DNA of 64,000 bases, from positions 3,368,529-3,432,528 of the forward strand of contig JAVLUZ010000154.1 of assembly GCA_036768485.1 (NCBI GenBank), written 5' to 3'. The DNA comes from Mermis nigrescens. Lineage: Eukaryota; Nematoda; Enoplea; Mermithida; Mermithidae. The notes under the pieces were generated by a model that ran no database searches, had not been told where the DNA came from, and worked only from the letters and a program-made list of their open reading frames with translations. Shown here one piece after another: positions 22,900-34,099 of the stretch. Each line of letters starts with the position of its first letter. The first letter of the stretch is position 1. The position numbers and the translations under genes are program-made.

Positions 22900-24180
22900 A
22901 ATATCAAGTGTAAGGAACACTAATGCTCAGATTTGGTAGTAAAATAAATTTGTAGTATAAACTGCATATTAACAACAAATGAATTGTGCAAACTTTACAA
23001 AACTACTAAGTGTAGAGAATACTAACAGTCAGATTCCCAATTCTGATTTTACGTAGAAAAAAAAATAGAATTTTACTTTATTTTTATCCTATTCGACCTC
23101 GCCCAACTTCTGAACAGAGAAAGTGGCGAACAAAAAATGTACAAACACGTATTTTCCACTGTCATTCACATTGTAAACTTTAAAAATGAACCTAATGCCC
23201 ATTGAATGTAAATAGATTCGGTTTGAACCAGTTTGTTGCCCTTTGATTGTAGTAGGTTTATATGTGCCAAACTTATGTTCCACAAAATATTTGATATGAG
23301 TTATCATTCAAAATACGGAAAAACCTGTTTTTTTTTGCCCACTTTACACCTCAGATTTCGAACTTTACACCCCATAAACAACTCAATATAACATTTTTTT
23401 GAATGCGGCTTGCTTTGACAAGTAGCCATTAGAAGCTACTTTATTTCTATTTTATTTAATTAACCCCAACTTTGGCAGAGAAATCTTGGACAAAATCTGT
23501 TTTTTTACTGATCCACTAGAGAGTAAAGTTTAAAACCCTGGTACTAACTGCATATTGATTGTAGAAAAGTTTGCTGGTAAGCACAAGATAGCCCTTGATC
23601 CGAAGTACATTTCTGTCAGAAAAAATTCCCTAAAACTATAACTGGAATTGTTGGCAGACATAAACATGTCGAAAACTCGGCCAAAATGTGTCTTTTTGCT
23701 TCCAGATTTTTGCACTCTTTACACTCCCATTCGAGAACTGAGGCAAAATTCAAAAAAACAAAAAAGTGTTATCTGCAGAACCTAAATAGATATATGAGTC
23801 AAATGAAGTACATGGTTTTGCCAAAAAAATCAAAAAAAAATGAAAAAAGTCAGCATTCAGAAGATTCGAACCCATCATTCTTTGTTTAATATTGCATCCG
23901 AGAACGGAGTTGTCAACCACTGCGCCAACTCAACATATCAGCAGATTTCAGCTTGATTATCCTATTTTGAAAGATATTCATCATTCTACTGAAGTTTAAG
24001 AATAGTGCATTTATGATGATAAAAAAAAATTATAAAAGAAGAGTCAAAAATCTCTGAAATACAAAAAATCTGATCAAAAATATGCAATACGGAGTTATCT
24101 ATCGGCATTAGAAAACAGATGTAGGTATAATTCAAAGTTCCCCTCTTTATACCTCAACAAACACTGGCTGTAGAAAAGTT
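22900..24180. repeat. Degenerate GTGTAAAG-word region
   Basis: Short words such as GTGTAAAG, CTTTACAC and 'gtcagatt...tctgat' recur irregularly (22907, 23010, 23345, 23520, 23705, 24180). They probably represent eroded monomers of the array best seen at 31030-32577. Confidence 0.4.
23850..23935 (-). repeat. tRNA-like sequence with Pol III A and B boxes
   Basis: On the minus strand, TGGCGCAGTGG (23917-23927) matches the A box and GGTTCGAATC (23862-23871) the B box, about 45 bp apart. The T stem pairs poorly and the acceptor arms do not pair well, so this is not a convincing functional tRNA. It may be a tRNA pseudogene or the head of a SINE. Confidence 0.45.
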
Positions 24181-24715
24181 TAAAGGTCAGATTCGTTATT
24201 CTGATCTTAAGGAAAACATTTTTTAAAAAATTATCATACACAACGCACTGGGCGCAAAAATGCTTCTCGGTGTAAAGTTTACACTTGTGCTAATACTGCA
24301 ATATTTAGTTGTTTAAAACAAAATAAACTGGAACCTGTAATGCTAAGGTCAGGGCACCTTTTATGCATAATTAGCATGTTCCGCCTACTTAGCGGAGTAG
24401 TTGAAGAGATGTCATTTTTTGTCTCAAACCCTTTACACTAAAACGATCACAGATCAAGAAATATTGCATTATAAAAAGAAAAAAATAATCAATTTGAGAT
24501 TTTGCAACCCTCTACATTATAGATTTGATTGGACTGCACAGAAACCAAAATTGAGTTAAATAAGCTGGAGGACACTCAAAGAGTAAAAACTATGTATACT
24601 TTACACTTTTGTGCAACAACCATTGAGTGTAAAGTAATTTTAAGGTCAGATTTGTAATCCACAGCTGGGGGGGCAACATTTTAAAAAAAAAAACATTGGC
24701 CCTCCACAAATTTCA
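24181..24715 (-). repeat. Inverted copy of the 475-bp GTGTAAAG array unit
   Basis: Contains 'gcatgttccgcctacttagcggagtag', 'tcaaaccctttacactaaaacgatcac' and 'actgcacagaaaccaaaattgagtt' (each in part). These match the reverse complement of monomers at 31030-32577. Confidence 0.7.
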
Positions 24716-24767
24716 ATTTGCTTCCATCCGTATTCAAGACAATCATTCCAATTTTGATACCTACACG

Positions 24768-25028
24768 CACACCTGGGCGTGGGGGTTGGGGAGTATGCAC
24801 CCCTCCCCAGAAACCAAGTACCCCCAGAAATCAAAATACCCCCAGAATTCAATTTTTGAAAATTTTTTTTGTTTTTTTTGCAATTTTTTGATGCCAATGG
24901 ATAGTGCTTGATGAGAAACGTCGAAAAATTGTGTTTTTATTGCCATACCACCATTTTTAAGGCCATTTTTTTGACCTTCAAAAAAATCTCGCACCCCCTC
25001 CCTAGAATTTTCTTGCTGCCCATGTATG
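24768..25028 (-). mobile_element. CA/TG MITE next to an RPA-like exon
   Basis: Starts CACACCTGGGCG and ends GCCCATGTATG. Perfect duplication CCTACACG at 24760-24767 and 25029-25036. The right duplication ends 23 bp before the proposed exon start at 25060, so the element sits in the intron close to the splice acceptor. Confidence 0.88.
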
Positions 25029-25059
25029 CCTACACGGTTTGTTATCACTTGCTGATCAG

Positions 25060-25344
25060 ATGTTTTTTCAAATTCAGAATGTATTGAAATTGGTCAGATT
25101 GCAAGTCTTTTGAATGGCATGCGAGTCAATGTCAATGGGCGCATGATTCAAGTAGGATAGAAATTCAAACAAATTCAATTTCACATTGGTTTGTATTCCA
25201 TGCAATGTTATATACATACATCGTTACTTTATTACAGATGGGCGATATTATAACACAAAAATTGAAGAATAGATTTGAGGAAAAACCTGTGCGCAACATT
25301 ATCTTGAAAGACAGGACCGGTTGGGTCAGTGTTGGTTTATGGGG
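25060..25344 (+). CDS. RPA large subunit-like gene, OB-fold exons (25060-25151, 25238-25344)
   Basis: Two exons give ECIEIGQIASLLNGMRVNVN then GRMIQ, joined in phase 0 to MGDIITQKLKNRFEEKP and VRNIILKDRTGWVSVGLWG. The pattern I-x-x-L...V-x-V-x-G followed by R-x-I-x-L-x-D-x-T/S-G-x-x-V-x-x-x-L-W-G is that of the second DNA-binding OB fold (DBD-B) of replication protein A 70-kDa subunits, which bind single-stranded DNA in replication and repair. Splice sites: acceptors GATCAG and ATTACAG; donors CAA/GTAGGA and GG/GTGTAT. The N-terminal DBD-A and the start codon are not found upstream within the window, and one or more exons must lie between this part and the zinc-ribbon exon at 26891, since the phases do not join directly. 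It could also belong to an RPA-like protein of a mobile element such as a Helitron. Confidence 0.6.
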
Positions 25345-26890
25345 GTGTATAATTTAGATATTACTTCAATAAATTTCCGATCTAAATGGTAAATAAATTA
25401 TGAGGATTAATGATAATGATTGGAAATTCTAAATATATAGAAATTTATGATTCAAATCTTCAATATGTCATAGATTAATTGTATCCTTCATTGCTGAGAT
25501 AATTCTTCATGTCTTTAGTCATTTAAAATTTTTTTATAGTTTATACTTGTATATGATTTTCTGTGAATTAATAAGTATAAAATGCATTGATAGTCTCCCG
25601 ATTTCATTGGTCAAAGCATGTCCATAAGTATAAAAAAATCAGTTACTTTCAGTTCAATGAGCAGAATGGAAGGACACAAGGAAGGTGATTATTTGCGGTT
25701 TTGTAGTGTGCAGGTTTTGACATACAATCAATGACAGTCTCTCGTCTCAAATGCTGATACTCTTATTGGGGTATTTTTACACATTCTATTTTTTAAATTT
25801 ATTATTGTTATTCATTTTTTGATATGCAACATGTCAAGCGCAAATAAATTAAAATATGAGGTCATGAGCAAAGTTCGCTTGATATTTTCAAATCTTATCT
25901 ATAATTCGTTTTTTTTTCAATCTACTGTATGGATCCATTCGGTAAAGTAATATTCTTATTACTGTAGCTTTTGATTTTTCCACTAGCTCAGTGGAGTCCA
26001 TAGTAAATTTTTTGATTGATGCAGCGTGTTATAGTAATTAACAAAAGTTGTTGCCGAGCAAATTCATGCACTAAGTTATAAGAAATGAACTGTACAATCT
26101 GACTAAGTGTTGAGGTGCAAATCAAAGGATAGTTAATACCTAAGAATTTTCAGAAGGATAGCTGATAAAAAGGGTATTGTTTTGCATTTTTCAAGATGCT
26201 GTATCCATTGAGCTCATTAAATTCGAACTTTCCAAGAAATTTTTACTAAATAGGCTTTGAAAAGAATTATTTATTTGATCGCGCTTACATGACGTTAAGC
26301 ATTGAAAGTACTAATTTTTAGTGCTTATATAACTTTGTTGTTTTTATGTATAATCAATTTTAATTAATCTAGTTTGCTAATTTTGATGGTTTATCTGACA
26401 ATTATTTTCAGCTGTTGAGCTGATTCTGAGTGGAAAAATTAATAAAAAATTCAGTCAGTTGTGAAATATACATCTTATCCTAAATTCTTACCAATTTTTG
26501 ATTGACTGATCTAAATATTCACATATTTTATCTTAAATTTTTTTAACAATATTTTGCATATATTTTAAGCAAAATGAAAGGAGTACAAAATACTAAAATA
26601 AATATAATTAAAATTAAAAAATATATTTGCAGAAAGAGTAAATAGGATTAATGTATACAATGAGCATTGAACATAAATTTATGTTACTTTTTAAATGCAG
26701 ACTACTAGAATATAAATATCTATAACGTGCATATTACATGAAAGTTTTCAAGATGATTTTGTTTATGTGAAGAAACTTGACTTAAATTTAATGCAGCGGA
26801 GATCTTTTTTGGCCCTTAATCTTTTATGCTGTAGAAAATTAAACTCAATGTCCTCCAAACTATGATTTCTTGTATTTTATCTAATTTAAG
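25345..26890 (+). other. Intron or unresolved exons of the RPA-like gene
   Basis: AT-rich. Between the DBD-B exons and the zinc-ribbon exon roughly 70-100 residues are expected, but I could not identify the exon(s) with confidence. A short candidate follows TTTCAG at about 25642 and ends before GTGATT. Confidence 0.35.
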
Positions 26891-27107
26891 AAATACGACT
26901 TTGAAGGAGAAATTGAAATGGAAATCATTGTGAAGATGAACGCAGATGAAGACAATAATCGCTGGTTTCTTTTGGCGATTGATCCAGTGAATACCCGTCT
27001 GTATTTAGCTTGTCCAAACTCAGAATGCTCTCAAAGAAAGCTAAGCTCGTGTCCTTCAGACCAGAAATTGTTTTGCATGACATGTCGCACCATCCATTGT
27101 AAGAAAG
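26891..27107 (+). CDS. RPA large subunit-like gene, zinc-ribbon exon
   Basis: The exon starts after the acceptor CTAATTTAAG and ends at the donor AAAG/GTAATA. It encodes KYDFEGEIEMEIIVKMNADE, then WFLLAIDPVNTRLYLACPN and the cysteine pairs C-x4-C (CPNSEC) and C-x2-C (CMTC). This cysteine spacing, with the preceding aromatic-leucine-alanine strand, is diagnostic of the zinc ribbon inserted in the C-terminal OB fold (DBD-C, Rep_fac-A_C) of RPA1. The exon ends in phase 1 and joins correctly to the exon at 27910. Base composition is slightly richer in G+C than the flanks, as expected for coding DNA. Confidence 0.7.
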
Positions 27108-27587
27108 GTAATAACAACATAGATTAATCTTAACAGGAAACTTTGACACATATTTTTTTAAAATTTTTCTGTCTCTTAAAAATTTCAGAATTTAGAATTT
27201 CACTGTTACTTATTTATGCATGTTATCGCTGCGCTACAACTCAAAGTTATTATTTGAATAAATATCTAAATAAATAATTAATTCACACAGATTGAGTTCA
27301 AATATTTTGTAATTGTGTTCTTTCAAATATTAGTACTAATGCCAATCTTTGTTTAAACAATCTATTTTTTATTCGAGATTTTCTATGTGAGCAGATGGAT
27401 AGCAAGATAGATGGGCTTGACGATATAAGAAAAGAATCAACACTTTGTAGAGTATTAACAAAAATTTTCAACAACATGGAATCTCTACTTTGTATGTCTC
27501 TATATATTACTAGAAGGAGGTCCACTAGATTCTCAAGGGTCCACTTGAACTATAAGTAAAAAAGAATGACACTTCTACGGTGGTAAG

Positions 27588-27825
27588 CATACATGGGCAG
27601 CTCCAAAATTCTGGGGGTGGATAATTTTTTTAGTCGAAATTATCTTAAAAATGCTGTCATGGCAAAAAAACACCATTTTCGAACTTTTCCCATCGAACTT
27701 GATTATTTACATTTAAAAAAATTGTTGAAAAATAACAAAATTTCAAAAATTAGATTTAGGGGAATATTGTTGGGTATTTTCATTTTCATGCTGGGTATTT
27801 TGCCTTTAGGGGTGCATGCACACTC
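27588..27825 (+). mobile_element. CA/TG MITE, degenerate copy in an RPA-like intron
   Basis: Starts CATACATGGGCAGC with core 'acaccattttcgaac' and 'cccatcgaac', and fades into G-poor sequence near 27810-27825. The right end is unclear and no duplication could be confirmed (left octamer GTGGTAAG). Confidence 0.65.
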
Positions 27826-27909
27826 CTATTTCTGATTAAAAATTTGTTTTTTGCAAGTAGATCTGAATAATATCAATTTGCCTAATCATATTACTGAATG
27901 ATATTTCAG

Positions 27910-28165
27910 ATACTGTCTTTGGCGTTACGTTGGACGGAAATTTCAGCAAATCGATTGATGGCGATATTTTTGATGCTCAGAAATTCACAATATTCACTGA
28001 CAGTGTTGAGAAATTGATTCTTTACCATCAAGATTTGACGAAAATTTCACCCTGAATGAAATAATTTCAAAAATTGCTGATTTGTTACCATTGCAAGTTT
28101 TGTTGAAGGTCAGCTTTGATGCAAGCAAAGCTAATATTACTGCAGTGCATAAAGATATGCCTTAA
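27910..28165 (+). pseudogene. RPA large subunit-like gene, C-terminal exon with a frame break
   Basis: After the acceptor ATATTTCAG the phase-1 junction gives DTVFGVTLDGNFSKSI, then KFTIFTDSVEKLILYH, comparable to the F-x-x-x-A-E-x-I/L-L-G helix of the RPA1 C-terminal domain. This frame hits TGA at 28053. From about 28036 the next frame continues with FDENFTLNEIISKIADLLP, then LQVLLKVSFDASKANI and AVHKDMP, ending at TAA 28163-28165, which resembles the last strands of the domain. One base gained or lost near 28030-28050 would account for this: an inactivating mutation, a cryptic intron or a sequencing error. The choice decides whether the gene is alive. Confidence 0.55.
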
Positions 28166-30294
28166 TTTTTTTGTGCAATATGATAAATGTTGTCGTTTGA
28201 ATGCATGATAATGTTATTCAACGTAGGATGGCTCAAATTGTTACCTTTCAATGCTGATTTTGAAAACAAAAAGAGTTATAGAAATCCGAAAGTAGATACT
28301 TGATATAAAAAACAAATGCCTCAGACTAAAGTGCTCAAATTTGAAAATTTTCGAAGCTTAAATAAGATGACAATAGAATTTGTTTATTCTAGTGGAATCT
28401 AAATGTTATCATAAGAATTTCTATCAATAAAAACTTGAATATGTTTTTAAATAATTACTGTAAAGTGTATAATCTTGCTTACAATTACAATGGGTGGAAA
28501 TTATCATGCATTTGTATGCGTTACTGATTATAGTAGTAGAATACTCTATTTTGCATAGTTTCCATACATATCTACTTCATTTATTTGTCTTTAGCATTTA
28601 TTTTTGATAAGTGCGTTGCTAGAATTGGCGGAAATAATGCCTCAGAGTCCGCTCAATTGTATTAGCTTAAAAACTTTACTTGGCGTAAATTTTCCTGTAT
28701 ACTTACAAGAATCTACCTCATTTATTTGTCTTTAATATTTTCATGGAGGATTACGTATCTACTATTTTTCGCTCTTTGTATTTGCTGCGTTAGATTTTAC
28801 AGCGCTTAGTGGTTGTACGTTTAGCTTGCTTATATCTCATTGCAGGTGCATAATTTGGTGGATTTAGGACTATAGTATGTTTCATTTTTGAGGTTCTTGA
28901 AAAAAATTAAAGTACCTACAAATGTGCCTTAAACAAATGCCTTAATTACAATATACTACAGTATGATAAGTTATTATGAGGCGCTTACCAGTGCTAGGCC
29001 GCATTACTATATCAAAATTTTAAACCGCATTTGTAGCATGTTTTATGCGGATTATTCAAAAGGAAACCGCTAAGTTAAATGAAGCAGGCTAAAGATGTAG
29101 GCCCACAGCCTCCATTTTCAGACCGCAAGTGCCAGTGCACTTGAGGTATGATTATTCGTGATTAACTTTATAATTTTTTTTAATTTCATGAACTATTACT
29201 TACATTGTCACCAAATATTGGAGGACATAGGTAACATATCTTAATTCATTTCAAACGCTTTTATTCCACATTTCGACCTTTTTTAAGTAGTATCAGTCTT
29301 TATCATGAGCATACATACTAGATCAAAATAAGCAGCAGCAATTTTGCATTGTGAACCTAATATGACCTATTTGCAAGCATGGTTGACCTGTCCGATCAAC
29401 CTTTATTGGTTTTCTATGTTAAGAGCGCTTCGCATTGAATGTCAATATAAATACATATATTTAGCAATCTTGTCATTTATTTGGATCAATATTTGAAGAA
29501 ATATTGATATTTTCTAATAAAATTTGAAATACAAAACATTTGTGGACTAAGTAAAATGAATTATAAATCACTTGATAATTCAATTATAGAAGTAGAAACA
29601 ACAAGAAAATTGAAGTAGTAGGATATAACTGCGAACTTATTAAAAGTTTTAATTCTGAATACAACAATTATATTAAACTCAAGGGCATGATGAGTTTTTA
29701 GATTTGTTGAAAATCATGCAGAATCAGCAAAAATGGATAAAATTTTGTAATCTTGTTCAGCATGTTTCTTGGACTTGCTAAGTTTGCACCCTCATATCCC
29801 TGAATAATGTAATTGCTGACCACATGTTTTCTAAATCAAATGTCGAACTTTTGATGAGAATTTTTCAAAAATTCGAAACCAAACAAAGTTTATATTGTGT
29901 CTTTGACAGTGAAATCAATCACAACGCCACCGTTTTTCAATGTTGCTTTAGCAACAGCAGCTGCAAAAGTAATTATCTCTCAAATCAATTATTAACTTCT
30001 TGCAGTTAAAACAATAGTTTTCATATGATCTCTCAATGAAAAATAAATCACTTTTTTTAAACCACTTGTTTCTAAAAGTTTTCATGTACATACATACTTT
30101 ACATGTGCGCATTGGCCATTTGCTAAATAGGCAGCAGTGTAGCACCCAAATTCTTAATGGATTAAAATGGAGTGAATTGTCAGAAAACATTAACCAAAAT
30201 AGAATTCTAGAGGTCTACAGTAATCTTTCGGTATTTTAACTTCCGGGGGAGACAAACCACCCAAACCCCCTGCAACAATGTGTGCTCATAACAT
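28166..30294. other. No gene seen
   Basis: AT-rich. A small duplication 'cctacctcatttatttgtcttta' (in part) occurs at about 28572 and 28710. Short frames near 29824-30239 lack recognisable features. Confidence 0.35.
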
Positions 30295-30830
30295 GATTTA
30301 TTGCACTTCATTGACTTTTCTGAAATTCAGGAAAACAGTCACTGCCACACATGGGTGTGGGGGTCCTGGGAATCTGAAACCCTCGCCCTCTGAGAATCTG
30401 GCGGACCCTCCAGAATTGAATTTTGGGTGATTTTGCCTCAGTGCACCCCCATCCAGAATTTTTGTGCTGACCATGTTGGTCACTGCAACTCTGTGACCTG
30501 GTTTCCAATATTCAGGAAAATGGTCACTGCTGTTCAGTGGCCTTCTTTGAGATTCAGAAAATTGGTCACTGTAGTTCAACAAACTTTTTTTTGAAATTCA
30601 GAGAGATGGACACTGCAGTTCCACAATTTGTTTTTGAAATTCAGGAATACGGTCACTGCACTTCTGTGACCTCTTTGAACTTTAGAAAAATGGTCACTCC
30701 TGCTCAGCAATTTTTTTACTGAATGGTAAACAAAATGTCACTGAACCGGGTTGATCGTTTTTCTGAAGTGCACACTTGCGCCAGTGTAGGTTCTTTCTGA
30801 AGTGGCAATTAATACAAGATTCCTTATCAT
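30295..30830 (+). repeat. GGTCACTGCAGTTC minisatellite and dispersed repeat, copy 2
   Basis: Roughly 40-48 bp units of 'gaaattcaggaaaatggtca' and 'ctgcagttcagtgacctttt' (variants) repeat about seven times between 30305 and 30710. They are followed by 'gaatggtaaacaaaatgtcac' (in part) and 'gaagtgcacacttgcgccagtg', the inverted counterpart of 18043-18330. One MITE interrupts the array. Confidence 0.7.
30346..30478 (-). mobile_element. CA/TG MITE, internally deleted, inside a minisatellite
   Basis: Starts CACACATGGG and ends ACCATGTTG, only 133 bp. Flanked by GTCACTGC on both sides (30338-30345 and 30479-30486). Because GTCACTGC is also part of the minisatellite unit, the duplication here is less decisive than in other copies. 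Confidence 0.65.
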
Positions 30831-31013
30831 AGGTTGCGCAACAGTGCTACCTATAATATACTTAGCCATCCTTTTTCTTATATGTTTATCACAGAAAGTG
30901 CAAAATTTGTGTCCCAATCTGTCACAGCAACAATGGCACACATCTGGGAAGTGCGATTTTTTAATTGATAGATAATTGAAAAATTTGATGCACATCTTTT
31001 TTTTTGTTTGCAC
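30760..31013 (-). other. Cys/His-rich open frame, unidentified
   Basis: A minus-strand frame contains SHFPDVCHCCCDRLGHKF followed by CTFCDKHIRKRM, with cysteine and histidine spacing that could bind zinc. It overlaps a dispersed repeat at its 3' end, so it may belong to a mobile element. A comparable CHC...H..C..C pattern occurs in element B at about 52650-52745. I do not recognise the family. Confidence 0.25.
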
Positions 31014-31029
31014 TCAATACCGAGTTAGC

Positions 31030-32577
31030 AATAAGTGTGTAAAGTGTAAACCAAAAAATCAAATAATTTATGGAGGGCCACTTTTTTAAATTGTTGCCCA
31101 CAAGTTGTAGATTACGAATCTGAACTTAACATTTCTTTACACTTAATAGTTGATACACAAAAGTGTAAAGTATACATGTTTTTTACTCCTTGCATGTCCT
31201 CCAGCTTATCTAAGTCAATTTTGGTTTCTGTGCAGTCCAATTAGTTTTATTACATAGAAGCTTGTAATATCTTGAAATCGAATTTTTTCTCTTTAAACGC
31301 AATATTTCTTAGATCTGTTATTGTTTTAGTGTAAAGGGTTTGAGACAAAAATCGAAATTTCTCTAACCACTCTGCTAGGTAGGCGGAACATGCTGATTAT
31401 GCTTAAAATGTGCTCTGACCTTAGCCTTACAGATCCTAGTCTATTTTCTTTAGATACACCCAATACTGCATTCTTTACAATCAATATTTGTTGCACAAAA
31501 GTGTAAAGTGTATAGGTTTTTACTGTCAGTGTATCCTAAAGCTTATCTAACTTGATTTTGGTTGCTGTGCAGTCCAATTAGTTTTATAATGTAGAGGATT
31601 ACAATATCTCAAAAACATTTAATTTTCTTTCTTTTTTTAACACAATATTTCTCGATCTCTGATCGTTTCAGTGTAAAGGGTTTGAGACGAGAAAACACAA
31701 TTTCATCAGCTACTCCACTAAGTAGGAAGAACATGCTAATTATGATTAAAATGTGCCCTGACCTTAGTGTTACAGATCCCAGTTTATTTTCTTTCTATAC
31801 ACCTAATATTGTATTATATGCACAAGTGTAAAGTTTATACTGAGAAGCACTTTTCCGCCCAGAGCATTAGTTATCAAACAATTTTTATAGGCCAATTTTT
31901 TTAAAAATATTGCCACTAAGATGTAGATTACGAATCTGAAATTAAAATTTCTTTATGCTCAATGGTTGTTGCACAAAAGTGTAAAGTAAACAAATGTTTT
32001 CCTGTTAGTATATCCTAAAACTCATCTAACGCAATTTTAGTTTCTGTGCAGTCCAATTGGTTTTATATTTTAAAGGGTTACAATATCCCAGAATATAAAA
32101 TTTTTTCCTCTTTCAACGCAATATTTCTTGTTCTGTGATTGTTTTAGTGTAAAAGGTCCAAGATGAAAAACGAAATTTCTTCAGCTACTCCGCTAAGTAG
32201 GTGGAACATGCTAATTATGCTTAAAATGTACCCTGACCTTGGCGTTACAGATCCTAGTTTATTTTGTTTCTATACACTTAAGATTGCATTATTCACACAA
32301 ATGTAAAGTTAACACTGAGGAGCACTTTTCCACCCAGTGCGTTGGGTATCAAACAATTTGTGGAGGGCCTTTTTTGAATTTTGCCCCTGAATTTTAGATT
32401 ACAAATCTGACCTTAAAATTTCTTTACACTCAATGGTTGTTGCACAAAAGCATAAAGTATAGAGGTTTTTACTCTTAGCATGTCCTAAAGCTCATCTAGC
32501 TCAATTTTTGGTTTCTGTGCGGCTGTGATCATTTTAGTGTAAAGATTTTGAGACTAAAAAAATTTCTTCAGCTACTT
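31030..32577 (+). repeat. Tandem array of a roughly 475-bp GTGTAAAG-rich monomer
   Basis: The anchor 'ttgcacaaaagtgtaaag' or a close variant lies near 31155, 31490, 31967 and 32440. The anchor 'gctaagtagg-ggaacatgctaatt' lies near 31371, 31714 and 32186. Spacing of 472-477 bp defines the monomer; the first interval is shorter (about 340 bp), indicating an internal deletion. Monomers contain GTGTAAAG...CTTTACAC inverted words. The last copy is cut by a MITE fragment. Confidence 0.8.
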
Positions 32578-32636
32578 GCACCCTACCCCACAATTTCGAA
32601 CCCCTTCCCCCACAATTTTGGCACTACCCACCTATG
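32578..32636 (-). mobile_element. CA/TG MITE, terminal fragment
   Basis: Only the C-rich end, 'ttgcaccctaccccacaatt' to 'cactacccacctatg', remains. It is fused directly to a truncated array monomer. Confidence 0.55.
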
Positions 32637-32664
32637 GATGTATGGCCTGAATTATGAAATAAAA

Positions 32665-32765
32665 GAAGGGAACTAGCAATTAAAAATGATCCGATGGAAC
32701 AAAAAAAGATAAATATACTTCAATTTCTTGATTGCTAAGGATGTAAAAGGAGGGGAATAGTAACA
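32665..32765 (+). repeat. Dispersed repeat, copy 2 of pair
   Basis: Direct repeat of 22075-22175. Confidence 0.6.
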
Positions 32766-32929
32766 CAGGGATCCCTGGGAGTATATGATGAAGAATGCCT
32801 GCTAAGTGCACATGCACTAAATACGAGATTGAGCCATATTATAATCCTAACACGCAAGCAAGCTGACATCGTTATACCCATGAGTTGAGCATGTTACTAG
32901 AGTACCTACATTTATTGGCTTTCTGCCCC

Positions 32930-33150
32930 TTCCCACCCTAAATCAGCATAATCCAGTGGGGCGTCCATAAATGTGTCCTCGGATCAGGAGTATGGGATAA
33001 ATCAATTTTGTTGCATTGTGCTGAAATTATGTACATACACGTTTAATAACTACTAAGCTATGCCCATTTCCACCCATAAATCAGCATAATCCAGTGGGGC
33101 ATTCATAAATCTGCCCTTGGATCAGAATTAAGAGATAAATCAATTTTTAG
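32930..33150 (+). repeat. Tandem duplication, about 133-bp offset
   Basis: 'aaatcagcataatccagtgg' followed by 'ggatcag' and 'gataaatcaattttt' (variants) occurs at about 32941-33013 and 33075-33145. The two copies differ by scattered substitutions. No coding content. Confidence 0.7.
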
Positions 33151-34099
33151 GTCGCCCCTTGTATGAATGCTAAAAGAGCGTTTACTTTTGAATTTCTTCA
33201 CACAGATAATACTTGTAGTTTCAGTTCCAAAGCTTCTAGTTAATTCAAAGCACTTTTGAAGAAAATTTTCGATTTCTATTCATTAGCCTTCATTTTATTT
33301 TCTTCATTTTCCTCCTCATTCTGGGAGTTTAGACTTCACAACCTACTCCCCGGTGCATGTCTCATGAAGACTAAAATGACATCTGGGCTTTCAAATCTCA
33401 TTGTGATGGGTTGCAATAAGAAAGTCAATTCATTTGCAGTTCACAAATTCCAATTGAATTGATTCAACTCTTAGTTAACAGATCATAAATCTCAGTCATG
33501 ACAAGACATAAAATGTAGAGATAGAGAGCTGTTTCTCTTAAGTTTGCAATCAAATATTAATAGGTATGCACAAACTTACAAGATTTCTTATACTTTTATT
33601 GTGCCAAGATTACACAATGTTGTCAATAAATGTGTGTTTCACAAAAAAATCTAGCTAAATTATGAGAGATGCAGCTACAGTAATTTGAAATCGTTTTAAA
33701 ATTCATACACTTAAGCCTCCTTTTATAAATTGAAGCAGCAGAGTGTATCAAAAGAAGACACTGAATTTTTCACAAAAATATTGTAAATATCCTTTTTAGT
33801 TGCATTGGATATATACCACTGTACATTTTATGAACAAAAATGTTGCATAATTTTGGTTTATTAAGTTCGCCAATAATTTGCATGCAAAAAACCAGAAACC
33901 TCCTATCTTCATCTTCCCAGTCCAATTAAAAGCTTTATTTTCGAGCTTAGCCAATTCCTTGTTCTCTTCTTTTCTCGAAGAAGTAAATCTTTGCCAAAAT
34001 ATATTGGCCAAGTTTGATTTTGTTTTGTTATCAATCACCTTATCTAAAAATAGTAAAAAATGTTTGAAGATTCCTCGAATTAGATGAAATTATAATTTT
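33151..34099. other. No gene supported
   Basis: Short complementary frames at 33796-34087 on both strands have no motif or splice context that I can use. Confidence 0.3.

Noticed and set aside
23850..23935. Functional tRNA gene
   Set aside because: Box sequences fit, but the T stem has mismatches and the acceptor stem does not close.
31030..32577. CRISPR-like or regularly spaced array
   Set aside because: Monomers are about 475 bp and contiguous, with no short repeat/spacer alternation, in eukaryotic DNA.
33796..34087. Opposed open frames on both strands
   Set aside because: No recognisable motif, no splice support and strong A/T-driven composition.
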